Shown piece after piece: positions 35,259 through 43,866 of a stretch of DNA of 64,000 bases. The notes beneath the pieces were generated by a model. That model saw only the letters and a program-made list of their open reading frames with translations. It searched no databases and was not told the origin of the DNA. The stretch is taken from assembly GCA_017464305.1 (NCBI GenBank), contig JAFUDS010000024.1:215041-279040 (forward strand), in the 5' to 3' direction. Origin of the DNA: Clostridia bacterium (GTDB taxonomy: Bacteria; Bacillota; Clostridia; Christensenellales; Aristaeellaceae). The number at the start of each line of letters is the position of its first letter. The first letter of the stretch is position 1. The position numbers were made by a program, and so were the translations under genes.

Positions 35259-36455
35259 ATGAGAAAGACAGAGGAAAGATTCTGGGATCTGATGATCCGG
35301 CATCGGCTGAAAATCTTCATAGCCTGTGCCACCCTTTTATCCATGTATGCCCGGTTCAGCTTCCGGGGGTTCATCAGCCCGGACATGGATATCTTTCTGA
35401 TTCCATGGTATGATGTGATTCAGGAGCGGGGCGCATGGCGAGCGCTGGGGCAGCAGGTAGGGAATTACCAGATCAGCTATCAGACGCTGGTGGCGCTTTT
35501 GACCTATCTGCCGGTTCACAAGGTTTATGCCTATAAGATGCTTTCCATAGCCTTCGATTATGCCCTGGGGATAGTGGCTGGGCGAATGGTTCGCGAGATC
35601 ACAGGCAGCCAAACGAAGGCGGCGGCGGTTTACGCGGCGGTGGTGCTGCTGCCCACCACGGTGCTGAATTCCGCGGCCTGGGGCCAGTGCGATTCCATTT
35701 ATACCTTTTTCCTGATGGCGACCTTTTTGCTGCTGCTGCGGGAAAGGCACGGCGCGGCGTTCTTCTGCTATGGGCTGGCCTTTGCCTTCAAGCTGCAGGC
35801 GGTTTTCTTCCTGCCCTTCCTCCTTTTTTACTATGTGTGGAGCCGAAAGTTTTCCGCCTGGCAGTTTCTGTGGATTCCGGCGGCGATGCTGCTGGCCAGC
35901 GTGGGCGGATTGATCCAGGGCAGGAGCCCGCTGGATATCTTCCGCATCTATGCGGAACAGGGGGGAACCTATCAGCAGATCAGCCTGAATTATCCCTCCT
36001 TCTGGAACCTGATGGTGGTTACCCTGGCGGAGGACGGCGTGGACCACTACGCGGAGCTGCAGGGATTCTGTCTGGGTGTGACGGTGGTGGCGCTGGGAGG
36101 GATCATGCTGTGGCTGGTTCGCAAGGGAAAGCTATCCAAGGATTCGCTGCTGCAGGCGGCGACCCTGATGATGTATACCTGCCTGTTCTTCCTGCCGGCC
36201 ATGCACGAGCGTTATTCCTATCCCGTGCTGATCTTCCTGACAGCGGCCTGCGCCCTTTCGCCCCGGATGATCCCGGTGCTGATAGGGGTGGTGGCCATTG
36301 ATTTGCAGACCTATGGATTCTACCTGATGAAGAAAGAGGTTCTCTCCTGGGACCTGCTGACGCTGATGAATGTGGCCTGCTATGCGGGAACGCTGTATCT
36401 GACCTGGCGGTCGATCCAGCGGGAACCAGTGGGACGGATCGGGAAGGAGGGGTGA
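35259..36455 (+). CDS. GT-C-like membrane glycosyltransferase (pair member 2)
   Basis: A 398-residue paralogue of the 32482 protein, similar along its whole length: MYARFSFRGFISPDMD, QQVGNYQISYQTLVALLTYL, LNSAAWGQCDSIYTFFLMAT, FAFKLQAVFFLPFLLFYYVW and FLPAMHERYSYPVLIF. The HDRY-like motif is HERY here. ATG 35259 follows GAAAGAGAG; another ATG at 35254 is out of frame. The gene lies 45 bases after GT39 and one base before the next GtrII gene. Differences in the loops suggest another sugar or position specificity; this is inference. Confidence 0.8.
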   Translation: MRKTEERFWDLMIRHRLKIFIACATLLSMYARFSFRGFISPDMDIFLIPWYDVIQERGAWRALGQQVGNYQISYQTLVALLTYLPVHKVYAYKMLSIAFDYALGIVAGRMVREITGSQTKAAAVYAAVVLLPTTVLNSAAWGQCDSIYTFFLMATFLLLLRERHGAAFFCYGLAFAFKLQAVFFLPFLLFYYVWSRKFSAWQFLWIPAAMLLASVGGLIQGRSPLDIFRIYAEQGGTYQQISLNYPSFWNLMVVTLAEDGVDHYAELQGFCLGVTVVALGGIMLWLVRKGKLSKDSLLQAATLMMYTCLFFLPAMHERYSYPVLIFLTAACALSPRMIPVLIGVVAIDLQTYGFYLMKKEVLSWDLLTLMNVACYAGTLYLTWRSIQREPVGRIGKEG

Positions 36456-36456
36456 C

Positions 36457-38028
36457 ATGGATCGGGAGACGAAGCGCCCGGCCCGGGGAAAGTGGGGAGC
36501 CATGGTTCAGCCCGCGGCCTGGTGGGCATTTTGCGGTGCGCTGCTCTTCGGCCTGGTGGCCCATGGCATGGCGCTGCTGAATAAGTATTCCTGGCATGAC
36601 GATATTTTTTCGCTCTTTCTGCAGGGGGAAACCATCACCTCCGGGCGGTGGATGCTGCATGTGCTGGGAAAGCTGGAAATTCTGGTCTTTGGCGATGGAC
36701 ACTTCAGCCTTCCCCTGATGAATGGGCTGTTTTCCCTGCTATGTATTGGCCTCTCTGCCGGGCTCCTGGCCATGGGGCTGCGGTTGCGCTCCCGGGGGCT
36801 GGGGGCGCTGCTGGGCTCTGTCATGGCGGCCTTCCCGATGCTGGCTGCCCTGTTTGGCTTCATGTTCGCGGCGCCCTATTACATGCTGGCGCTGCTGATG
36901 ATGGTAGCGGGGGCACTGCTGATCGGCGGGAAGCATTCCTGGGGCGCCAAGGTGGCGGGATGCCTGCTGAGCGGATGCGCGGTGGGGGTTTATCAGGCCT
37001 TTCTGCCGCTGCTGCTGACGGTGATCCTGCTGGCGGATATTCGAGCCATTGGGGAGAAGGAGGATGCCCTCGCCCTGGGAAAGCGATTGCTGCTGCAGGC
37101 CGTCTGCGTGGCGGGCGTCATGGCGATTTACCTGGCGGGTAGCCATTACTTCCTGAATAAATATGACCTGGAGATGAGCCCTTATATGGGCTTGAATCAG
37201 GCGGACACCCTGCCTCTGACGGTATATCTGGAGCGGGCAGGCCGGGCCTATGGGGAATTCTTCCGCCCGACCCGGAACGCTCCCTGGGATATGTATCCGC
37301 AGCATGCCTATTACCTGTATTACTTTGCCATGGGGGTCAACCTGGCCCTGGGCGCGGCGGCGGTGATTCGGGCCTGGAAGCAAAGCCGGGGAAAGGCTTT
37401 GCTGCTGGCGCTGCTGCTGGGGCTCTATCCCCTGGGCTGCAATTTCATTTTCGTGCTTTCCGCGGAGATTCACGGCCTGATGGTCTATGGCCAGGTGATG
37501 CATTTTGCGCTGTGCATCCTCCTGGTGGATCAGGTCCGGCTCCGGCCGGGCCGATGGACCCGGTGGGCCAGCAGCGCGGTGACGGTGGCGCTGGGGCTGC
37601 TCTGCGTCATGTATGCCAGGTATGATAATGAATGCTATTTCAAGACCGCCTTTTATCAGCAGGAGGCGATCTCCTGGGACACGGCCCTGGTGACGCGGAT
37701 CAAGTCGGCCCCTGGCTTCCGGGATGAGCTGCCCGTGGCCTGGGTGAACCGCTATGAAATGCAGGACACGAGCCTGTACAATATGGAGGAGATGAAGGGC
37801 CTGAGCCTGACGGGGTACGAAGAAACCCTGGAGGAGTATGTCAATAACTGGGCCTGGGAAAGATTCCTGCAGCGCTGGTGCGGCTTTGACCCGGAGACAG
37901 TGGACGAGGCAGAAGTGAAGACCTGGCCGGAGGTGCAGGCCATGCCCAGTTACCCCGCGGCGGATTCCATTCAGGTGATTCATGACGTAGTGGTGGTGAA
38001 ATTTGGCGAAGGGAGCGAGGGAACGTGA
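36457..38028 (+). CDS. GtrII-type glucosyltransferase membrane protein (copy 2)
   Basis: A 523-residue GtrII family protein, paralogue of 23484 and 38025. Matching features: HGMALLNKYSWHDDIFSLF, GRWMLHVLGKLE, GCAVGVYQAFLPLLLTV, ARYDNECYFKTAFYQQEAIS and the end RWCGFDPETV...WPEVQAMPSYPA. About ten to twelve helices with a C-terminal soluble domain of about 100 residues. ATG 36457 follows GGAAGGAGGGG and comes one base after the previous stop. Its end overlaps copy 3 by four bases (GTGA). Confidence 0.87.
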   Translation: MDRETKRPARGKWGAMVQPAAWWAFCGALLFGLVAHGMALLNKYSWHDDIFSLFLQGETITSGRWMLHVLGKLEILVFGDGHFSLPLMNGLFSLLCIGLSAGLLAMGLRLRSRGLGALLGSVMAAFPMLAALFGFMFAAPYYMLALLMMVAGALLIGGKHSWGAKVAGCLLSGCAVGVYQAFLPLLLTVILLADIRAIGEKEDALALGKRLLLQAVCVAGVMAIYLAGSHYFLNKYDLEMSPYMGLNQADTLPLTVYLERAGRAYGEFFRPTRNAPWDMYPQHAYYLYYFAMGVNLALGAAAVIRAWKQSRGKALLLALLLGLYPLGCNFIFVLSAEIHGLMVYGQVMHFALCILLVDQVRLRPGRWTRWASSAVTVALGLLCVMYARYDNECYFKTAFYQQEAISWDTALVTRIKSAPGFRDELPVAWVNRYEMQDTSLYNMEEMKGLSLTGYEETLEEYVNNWAWERFLQRWCGFDPETVDEAEVKTWPEVQAMPSYPAADSIQVIHDVVVVKFGEGSEGT

Positions 38029-39551
38029 GGGTAGCGCAGTGGGCTCGGAAACGGCCGCAGCTGGCGGTGACTCTGCTCAGCGCCTTGCTCTTCGGCCTGG
38101 TGGCCCATGGGATGGGGCTGCTGAACAAGTTCTCCTCCCATGACGATATTGTGTCCCTCTTCGAGCTGGGAACCACCATCAGCTCTGGCAGATGGATGCT
38201 GCATGTGATGGACTGGCTGGAAACGATCCTCTTTGGACCAGGGCATTTCAGCCTGCCCCTGACCCACGGACTGTTTTCCCTCCTGTGCATTGCCCTGGCG
38301 GCTTGCCTGGTGGTGGATCTGCTGGGGCTAAAAAACCTGGGCTGCTGTGCCGGCCTGGCAGGAATCATGGTGGCCTTTCCGGCCATTGCGGGCCTGTTCG
38401 GATATATGTACACCCTGCCCTATTATGCGCTGGCCCTGCTGATGATGACACTGTGCGGCTGGCTTCTCTGCAAGGGAAAGGGATGGGGCAAGCTGCTGGC
38501 CATCGCCCTGGGTTGTTGCTCTGTGGGGGTGTATCAGGCTTTTTTGCCCCTGCTGCTCAGCCTACCGCTGCTGTATGATGTTTCGATTCTGCTGAACGGG
38601 GAAGGGGAGCTCAAATCCTTTTTCCGCCTGGCGGCGATGCAGGTGGCCTGTATGCTGGGGTTGATGGTCTGCTATTTTGCGGCGACCCGTTTTTTCCTGG
38701 CTAAGTTTCATCTGGAGCTGAACAGCTACATGGGCATTGATCAAATGGGGTCCACTAGCCTGGGCACCTATTTGCTCCGGGCGGCCCAGGCCTATCGGGA
38801 GTTCTTCTGGCCCCAGCGCAATGGAATAGCGGATGTGTTCCCGATGCATCTGTTTTATCTCAGCCGGGGAATGGTGCTCCTGGATGGCGTGTTTGCCCTT
38901 CGACTGCTGCTCCAGAAAGGAAAGCAGCGCCTCTCCGTCGCATTGCTGCTGGCGCTGCTTCTGGGGCTCATGCCCTTGGCTTGCAATTTGATTTATGTCA
39001 TGGCGGGCACGGTGCATGGACTGATGACCTATGGCCAGGTGATGCAGGCGGCGCTGTTCCTCCTGCTGGCGGAGCGGCAGGAGTTCCGTTGGCCCGGAAT
39101 CCAAAGGGGAGTCAGGGGATTCGCCGCGACGCTGCTGGGCCTGGCCTGCGTGATGTATGCCCGGTATGATAATCAATGTTATTTGAAGACGAATTTTCAG
39201 CAGCAGCAGGCCATCTCCTGGATGACGACCTTGGCCACGCAGATCAAATCCACGGAGGGATATCGAGATGATCTGCCGGTGGCTTTCATGAATCAGGAGC
39301 AAATTTCGGACCAAACCCTGTATCATATGCAGGAGCTGGACTTTATCCTCCTGACGCCCTATGACGGCACCCTGGGGGACTATTTGAACTCCTATGGCTG
39401 GCGAAAGTTTATGGAGCGCTGGTGCGGCTTCAGCCCTGCCTATGCCAATGAAGCGCTGTATGAAAACCTCCCGGAGGTACAGGCCATGCCCCATTACCCG
39501 GACGATGGATCCATTCAGAAGCTGGGGGAGGTCATTGTGGTTAATTTCTAA
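38025..39551 (+). CDS. GtrII-type glucosyltransferase membrane protein (copy 3)
   Basis: A 508-residue GtrII family protein. It has HGMGLLNKFSSHDDIVSLF: the HDD is kept but the preceding Trp of copies 1 and 2 is Ser. Other shared stretches are GVYQAFLPLLLSL, LELNSYMGIDQMGSTSLG, ARYDNQCYLKTNFQQQQAIS and ERWCGFSPAYAN...LPEVQAMPHYPDDGSIQ. The GTG start at 38025 overlaps the stop of copy 2. It ends the long plus-strand run of the glycan locus before a terminator at 39622. Confidence 0.87.
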   Translation: MRVAQWARKRPQLAVTLLSALLFGLVAHGMGLLNKFSSHDDIVSLFELGTTISSGRWMLHVMDWLETILFGPGHFSLPLTHGLFSLLCIALAACLVVDLLGLKNLGCCAGLAGIMVAFPAIAGLFGYMYTLPYYALALLMMTLCGWLLCKGKGWGKLLAIALGCCSVGVYQAFLPLLLSLPLLYDVSILLNGEGELKSFFRLAAMQVACMLGLMVCYFAATRFFLAKFHLELNSYMGIDQMGSTSLGTYLLRAAQAYREFFWPQRNGIADVFPMHLFYLSRGMVLLDGVFALRLLLQKGKQRLSVALLLALLLGLMPLACNLIYVMAGTVHGLMTYGQVMQAALFLLLAERQEFRWPGIQRGVRGFAATLLGLACVMYARYDNQCYLKTNFQQQQAISWMTTLATQIKSTEGYRDDLPVAFMNQEQISDQTLYHMQELDFILLTPYDGTLGDYLNSYGWRKFMERWCGFSPAYANEALYENLPEVQAMPHYPDDGSIQKLGEVIVVNF

Positions 39552-39621
39552 AGCCATCGCTGATTTGTTCCCATCAGCGCGAAAAGCCTCTTGCCTGCTT
39601 TGGTGATTTATCATCGTTTCT

Positions 39622-39647
39622 CACCCCCGCGCTCTGCGGGGGTGTTT
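39622..39647 (+). terminator. Terminator of the 23484-39551 gene run
   Basis: CACCCCCGC (39622-39630), loop GCTCT, GCGGGGGTG (39636-39644), then TTTG. Nine perfect pairs, short T-run. It lies 70 bases past the last GtrII stop and before the converging minus-strand unit. Confidence 0.7.
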
Positions 39648-39660
39648 GCATCAGCACAGA

Positions 39661-40983
39661 TTAAAGCCCTCCCTGCTCCGGGAAGGGCTTTGTGATGGAT
39701 TGATTTACATGATACAGCCCGCACATCAGCGCCATGGTGGAGACGATGAAGGCCTTGCTGGCCAGCCAGTAATGGATATAGGCGTGGTTCTTGGTCAGGA
39801 CGCACCAGGCAAAGGGAATGCAGGCGATGAGCAGAAAAGGCACCAGCTGCCGGAGGCAGGCCTGGCGGGCGGCGCCTTCCCGAGGCGTCTTCCGCAGGAG
39901 ACGGAGGATCAGGAAAAGCAGATAGCCCAGGAAAAGCAGGGTGAAGGGGGTATTGAAGAAGAAGCGGATGTTCCCCCAGAGGGTAGCGCCCAGGGTGACG
40001 ACCTCGCCATAGGCCTCATCCCCGGTCCGCATCAGGAAGGTGGACAGCCCTTCCTCGAACACGTTAAAGCCGGTGAGGGCAGTGCCGATGACCCATTTCA
40101 TCACCCACAGGAGTCCATAGCCCATGCCCCAGAAAAATCCCAGCCGGAGCAGGCGCAGCAGGGCGTCCCGAAGCTTCCGGTCCGGGGCCAGATAGAAGGC
40201 CACCACCAGGGGCAGCCCCAAGGCGGCCATGGGATAGGTCAGTACATCCCAGTAGGCGGTGCAGATGCCGGAAAACAGGAAGACCAGATATTCCCGGCTT
40301 TGCATGCGTCCCTTTCGATGGAGGAGCAGCAGCGTCAACACGGATAGCAGGGAAATATAGAACCCCAGGGAATATTCCAGGTTCAGGCCCATCACCGCCG
40401 GCGCCAGCATGGCGTAGGAGATCAGGAGGGGCAGAATCATACCCCTGGGCCGGGAGCCGCTCCGCCACATCAGGAGGCAAAGCAGCAGCACCAGCCCGAC
40501 CTGGAGCGCCATGTTCAGCTGGCGAATGCGATGATAGTCAAGAACCTGGAGCAGCAATCGGTAGATGACGCTGTATCCGTGCCAATAGCGGGAGTAGGGC
40601 TCGAAGCCCTCATACTCCTCCCCCTCGATATAGTGCTTCACAAAAATTTGGACGGGGTCGAACTCTCCCATGACGCCGTGATAGGACATCATGGCGTATT
40701 CGACGGGGTGTTCCGAGGAAACGTTGCCGGCCATCAGCAGCATGATGGCGTCGGAATAGTTATCCAGCTTGCTGGAACACCAGGTGTGCAGATTGGGAAA
40801 TTTCCCGGTGGCCTGGAAGATATCCGCGGAGCTGTCCAGGTGCTGATCCATAGGCTCTGCGGGCAGGAATTCGGACAGGATCAGCAGCCCCGTGCCCACC
40901 AGGGCGGAAAGGAGAATCAGCAGCAGGGACTGAGCGACATGACGCCAGAATTTTCCTTCGTTTTTAGGCTGGGTGGCTTCCAT
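39661..40983 (-). CDS. Multi-pass membrane protein next to GtrB-type GT2
   Basis: A 440-residue membrane protein with about ten helices. The N-terminus has a helix followed by a long extracytoplasmic loop (from SEFLPAEPMDQHLDSSAD, with NYSDAIMLLMA and YSRYWHGYSVIYRLLLQ), then helices. That arrangement, and its place right after a polyprenyl-phosphate GT2 whose gene overlaps it by 20 bases, suggests a GT-C-type transferase that uses the GT2 product. I do not recognise the family. A hairpin overlaps its last codons and stop (39663-39691). Confidence 0.65.
   Translation of the reverse strand: MEATQPKNEGKFWRHVAQSLLLILLSALVGTGLLILSEFLPAEPMDQHLDSSADIFQATGKFPNLHTWCSSKLDNYSDAIMLLMAGNVSSEHPVEYAMMSYHGVMGEFDPVQIFVKHYIEGEEYEGFEPYSRYWHGYSVIYRLLLQVLDYHRIRQLNMALQVGLVLLLCLLMWRSGSRPRGMILPLLISYAMLAPAVMGLNLEYSLGFYISLLSVLTLLLLHRKGRMQSREYLVFLFSGICTAYWDVLTYPMAALGLPLVVAFYLAPDRKLRDALLRLLRLGFFWGMGYGLLWVMKWVIGTALTGFNVFEEGLSTFLMRTGDEAYGEVVTLGATLWGNIRFFFNTPFTLLFLGYLLFLILRLLRKTPREGAARQACLRQLVPFLLIACIPFAWCVLTKNHAYIHYWLASKAFIVSTMALMCGLYHVNQSITKPFPEQGGL
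39663..39691 (-). terminator. Hairpin over the stop codon of the 39661 gene
   Basis: AAAGCCCT/AGGGCTTT plus CCC/GGG with a one-base bulge; on the minus strand it ends CTTTAATCT. The stem includes the last codons, so it is a compact terminator. T-run is short. Confidence 0.45.
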
Positions 40984-41929
40984 TGTGATTCGTCCCTTTC
41001 CTTGGCTCCGCCGCTTCGCCGCGGATGATTTCCGAAATCAGATAGCGAGGCCGATCCTTTAATTCATTGTAGATTTGGGCCAGATAGTATCCAATCAGCC
41101 CCAGGCTCAGCATCAGCACGCTGCCGATGAGCAAAATCAGCAGGATCACCGTGGTAAAGCCCTCCACCGCCGTGCCGGAAAAATAGCGCACCAGGGTTTG
41201 AATCCCCATGATCAGGGCCAGCGCCAGCACGATGCCGCCGCAGATGGTAATCAGCTGCAGGGGCGCGGAGGAAAAGGAGGTAATGTTCCGCACGGCGTAG
41301 CTGGTCAGAGCCCGGGAGCTCCATTTCGAGGTGCCGGCCTCCCGCTCCTGCACGTCGAATTCCACAGAGGTGGTTTTGAACCCGACCCAGGAGGAAAGGG
41401 CCCGGAAGAAGGCGTTCTTCTCGGGCAGGGACAGGATGGCATTCACCGCCTTCCGGTCCATGAGCTTGAAATCGGAGGCCCGGGACATATCGATCTTCGT
41501 AGCGTTGCTCATGAGCCGATAGAAGGTGCCCGCCGCGAAGCGATGCAGCACGGATTCGTTTCCCCGGGTGCGCTTGACGCCCTCGATAACCTCATATCCC
41601 TCCTGCCAAAGATGCAACATCTGGATCAAGGTCTCCGGCGGATGCTGCAGGTCGCAATCCATGACGGCGCAGCAGTCCCCCTTCGCCTGGGCCAGGCCGG
41701 CCATGATGGCGGCCTCTTTGCCAAAGTTGCGGGAGAAGTTGACGCCCACCACATGGGGATTGACCTGGGCCTGATGCTGAATCCTTTGCCAGGTGGCGTC
41801 CTGGGAGCCATCATTGACGAAAACCAGCTCGTAATCCATTTCTTCGGCCTGGAGCGTATGACCGATGCGCTCTACGGCCCGGTCGATGTTTTCTTCCTCG
41901 TTGTAGGAAGGCAGAATGATGGAAATCAT
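40964..41929 (-). CDS. Polyprenyl-phosphate glycosyltransferase, GtrB-type GT2
   Basis: A 321-residue GT2 with two C-terminal membrane helices, the layout of GtrB/bactoprenol glucosyltransferase. Motifs: IILPSYNEEENIDRAV, FVNDGSQDATW, MDCDLQHPPE (DXD), SRASDFKLMDRK and the end LIGYYLAQIYNELKDRPRYLI. It moves a sugar (often glucose) from a UDP donor to undecaprenyl phosphate. ATG at 41929 follows AGGAGG. It lies 92 bases downstream of the pectinesterase gene on the same strand, with a hairpin between. It overlaps the next gene by 20 bases. Confidence 0.92.
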   Translation of the reverse strand: MISIILPSYNEEENIDRAVERIGHTLQAEEMDYELVFVNDGSQDATWQRIQHQAQVNPHVVGVNFSRNFGKEAAIMAGLAQAKGDCCAVMDCDLQHPPETLIQMLHLWQEGYEVIEGVKRTRGNESVLHRFAAGTFYRLMSNATKIDMSRASDFKLMDRKAVNAILSLPEKNAFFRALSSWVGFKTTSVEFDVQEREAGTSKWSSRALTSYAVRNITSFSSAPLQLITICGGIVLALALIMGIQTLVRYFSGTAVEGFTTVILLILLIGSVLMLSLGLIGYYLAQIYNELKDRPRYLISEIIRGEAAEPRKGTNHNGSHPA

Positions 41930-41950
41930 GTACCGTTTTGTCCTCCTGAT

Positions 41951-41982
41951 GCCCGGGGCGTCCTATTGCGGGCGCCCTGGGC
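41951..41982 (-). promoter_or_regulatory. Hairpin between the pectinesterase and GT2 genes
   Basis: GCCC-GGGCG (41951-41960) faces CGCCC-GGGC (41973-41982), nine pairs with one mismatch. It lies just before the GT2 ribosome site and has no T-run, so it may slow or protect rather than end transcripts. I see no convincing separate promoter for the GT2 gene. Confidence 0.4.
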
Positions 41983-42021
41983 GGATACACAACTCAATAT
42001 AGCGGGAAGGGAAAGGCCTTA

Positions 42022-43455
42022 CTATTGCAGGGACTGCTGAAGGGCATCGACCAGCAGCTCCAGACCGGCGGCGTCCTCCGGGGAGAAGCGATCCTGCACA
42101 GGGCTGTCGATATCCAGCACGCCGACGATACGATCCTCCTGCCGCAGAGGAAGGACGATCTCCGCCCGGCTGGCGCTGTCGCAGGCAATGTGGCCGGGAA
42201 ATTGATGGACATCCGGTACCACCAGGGTTCTGCCCTCCGCCCAGGCGGCGCCGCAGACGCCCTTTCCCCGGGGAATCCGGATGCAGGCGGGCTTGCCCTG
42301 GAAGGGCCCCAGCACCAGATCCTCTCCCCGAACCAGATAAAACCCGGCCCAGTTCAGATTTGGCAACTGATCGTAGATCAGCGCGCTGGCGTTGCTCAGC
42401 AGGGAGGCAAACCAGCCCTCCTCCGCGGCGAAGGCCCGCAGCTGCTCCGCCATCAGGGCATAGTCCGGGCCGGGGGCGGCGGGCTGCCAGCCATCCTCGC
42501 CCCCGAGAACCGAGGGAAGGGTGATGGCTCCTGCTTCCTCCGGGGTCAGGCGCTTTTCATGCGCATTCCGCGGGGATAGATCGGCGCGCACGCCGGTGGT
42601 TTCCCATTCGCCGTAGCGGTCCGTGACGCCCCGGGTTTCGTCCCAGTCCGTGAAGCCTTCTGGTGCCACGTGGGCGTCCATGTCGCAGCGCAGGAACAGG
42701 GTGGCCGACCCCGCCCGCCAGGGGCGGCCCAAATAAGCCTGGCCCTCCGGGCAATTGCCGGAGAGGCGGCAGCGATGGAACACGAAGCCATAGGGCTGGG
42801 AGGCATGGGTGTTGGCGGCGGTGTACCATCCCCCCCGCTCCCCCATAAACAGGTCGCAGCCCTCGAACCAGCATCGATAGGAGCCGAAGATGAAATCCAC
42901 GTCCCCCTCGATGTAGCAGCGCTCAAAATATTGCCGGCTGTGGGAGGGGTGCCCATCCTGCACCAGGGGAACCTGCTCCGCGGTGCCCTGCCGATCCCCC
43001 AAATCCGCCACCACGTCCGGAATCCGCAGAGGGCCGCAGTACAGGGTGTCCTGATGGGCAATCATCCGGCAGCCCCGCCAGAGGCCCCGGTCTCCCGCCG
43101 CGTAGACTGCCACCGCCTGGCCCACCTCGCGGCCATCGCCGGCGTCGTTGCGGATGGTGAGGTTTTCCACGGTGACATCCGCTGCGTTCACCATCAGCGT
43201 CCAGGAGCGGAAGGTGGTCCGCTCTGTGCCGTCTGGATGAAGCTCCAGGGCGAAGGAGGACCAGGTGAGAATGGTTTCCGCCGCGTCTTCCCCGACCAGG
43301 CAGGCGCCCTCCTTGTTGACGATGACTCGCTCGTGATAAATTCCCTTCCGGACGAAAACCTTCCGATCTCCCTCCCGCGGGTCCGCAGGCAGCGCGTCGA
43401 TGGCTGCCTGGATGGTGGAAAAGGCTCCGCTGCCATCCTTTGCTACGATGATCAT
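42022..43455 (-). CDS. Pectinesterase fused to free methionine-(R)-sulfoxide reductase
   Basis: A 477-residue fusion. Residues 1-320 are a pectinesterase (PF01095), which removes methyl esters from pectin: IIVAKDGSGAFSTIQAAID, the oxyanion GQAVAVY, catalytic HQDTLYCG and GDVDFIFGS, and YLGRPWRAGS. Residues about 335-477 are a GAF-fold free methionine-(R)-sulfoxide reductase: Cys391, Cys401 and Cys425 keep the 10- and 24-residue spacing of E. coli fRMsr Cys84/94/118 (GKPACIRIP, GVCGAA, HIACDSASR). LSNASALIYDQLPNLNWAGFYLV and VLDIDSP also fit. No signal peptide, so both act inside the cell. One continuous frame, no internal start between domains. ATG at 43455 follows AAAGGAAATGAG. Confidence 0.9.
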   Translation of the reverse strand: MIIVAKDGSGAFSTIQAAIDALPADPREGDRKVFVRKGIYHERVIVNKEGACLVGEDAAETILTWSSFALELHPDGTERTTFRSWTLMVNAADVTVENLTIRNDAGDGREVGQAVAVYAAGDRGLWRGCRMIAHQDTLYCGPLRIPDVVADLGDRQGTAEQVPLVQDGHPSHSRQYFERCYIEGDVDFIFGSYRCWFEGCDLFMGERGGWYTAANTHASQPYGFVFHRCRLSGNCPEGQAYLGRPWRAGSATLFLRCDMDAHVAPEGFTDWDETRGVTDRYGEWETTGVRADLSPRNAHEKRLTPEEAGAITLPSVLGGEDGWQPAAPGPDYALMAEQLRAFAAEEGWFASLLSNASALIYDQLPNLNWAGFYLVRGEDLVLGPFQGKPACIRIPRGKGVCGAAWAEGRTLVVPDVHQFPGHIACDSASRAEIVLPLRQEDRIVGVLDIDSPVQDRFSPEDAAGLELLVDALQQSLQ

Positions 43456-43625
43456 TTTGTCTCATTTCCTTTCTATGGAGCGGGAAACGGGGGCCTCCTG
43501 CCAAAAAGCAGAAAAGCATTTTGCTGCTGACGAGGAGGAAGAGGGTGCCCTCAGGCGTGCTCGCGCCGAGGGAGGGGCTTTCGGTCTCGTTTCCCGGAAT
43601 CTTTGCTGCTTCAAAGATTGCCTTG

Positions 43626-43654
43626 ATTCTACCATAACTCCTGCTTCTCCGCAA
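43626..43654 (-). promoter_or_regulatory. Promoter of the pectinesterase fusion gene
   Basis: Minus strand: -35 TTGCGG (43654-43649), 17-base spacer, -10 TAGAAT (43631-43626). Confidence 0.6.
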
Positions 43655-43686
43655 TTGGGCGAGGCTGCTTTTGGCTGAGGGCGAAA

Positions 43687-43715
43687 TTGATCTTTTCCTG
43701 CTTTTGTGCTATCTT
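43687..43715 (+). promoter_or_regulatory. Promoter of the zinc-ribbon/TPM operon
   Basis: -35 TTGATC (43687-43692), 17-base spacer, -10 TATCTT (43710-43715). Confidence 0.5.
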
Positions 43716-43866
43716 GGAGGCGGAGAAAAGGAAGAAAGCGTGGAAGGAAGCAGGCCGGGAAGGGGAAAAGCGAGCAACCCCTTGAAAAGCGAAAAGAAAA
43801 CAGGCGGCTTTCCCGGCGAAATTACTTGAACCAGCGTTTGTTGGAAAGAAACGGAGGAGAAGCAGA

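Larger units (their letters stand above)
43456..43866. other. Divergent control region, pectinesterase and zinc-ribbon genes
   Basis: A 411-base stretch without a recognised gene. It holds two divergent promoters (given separately), leaving a minus-strand leader of about 165 bases and a plus-strand leader of about 145 bases. The minus-strand leader has short inverted stretches (GAGGG...CCCTC) but no riboswitch I can name. Small reading frames here lack ribosome sites. Confidence 0.5.
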
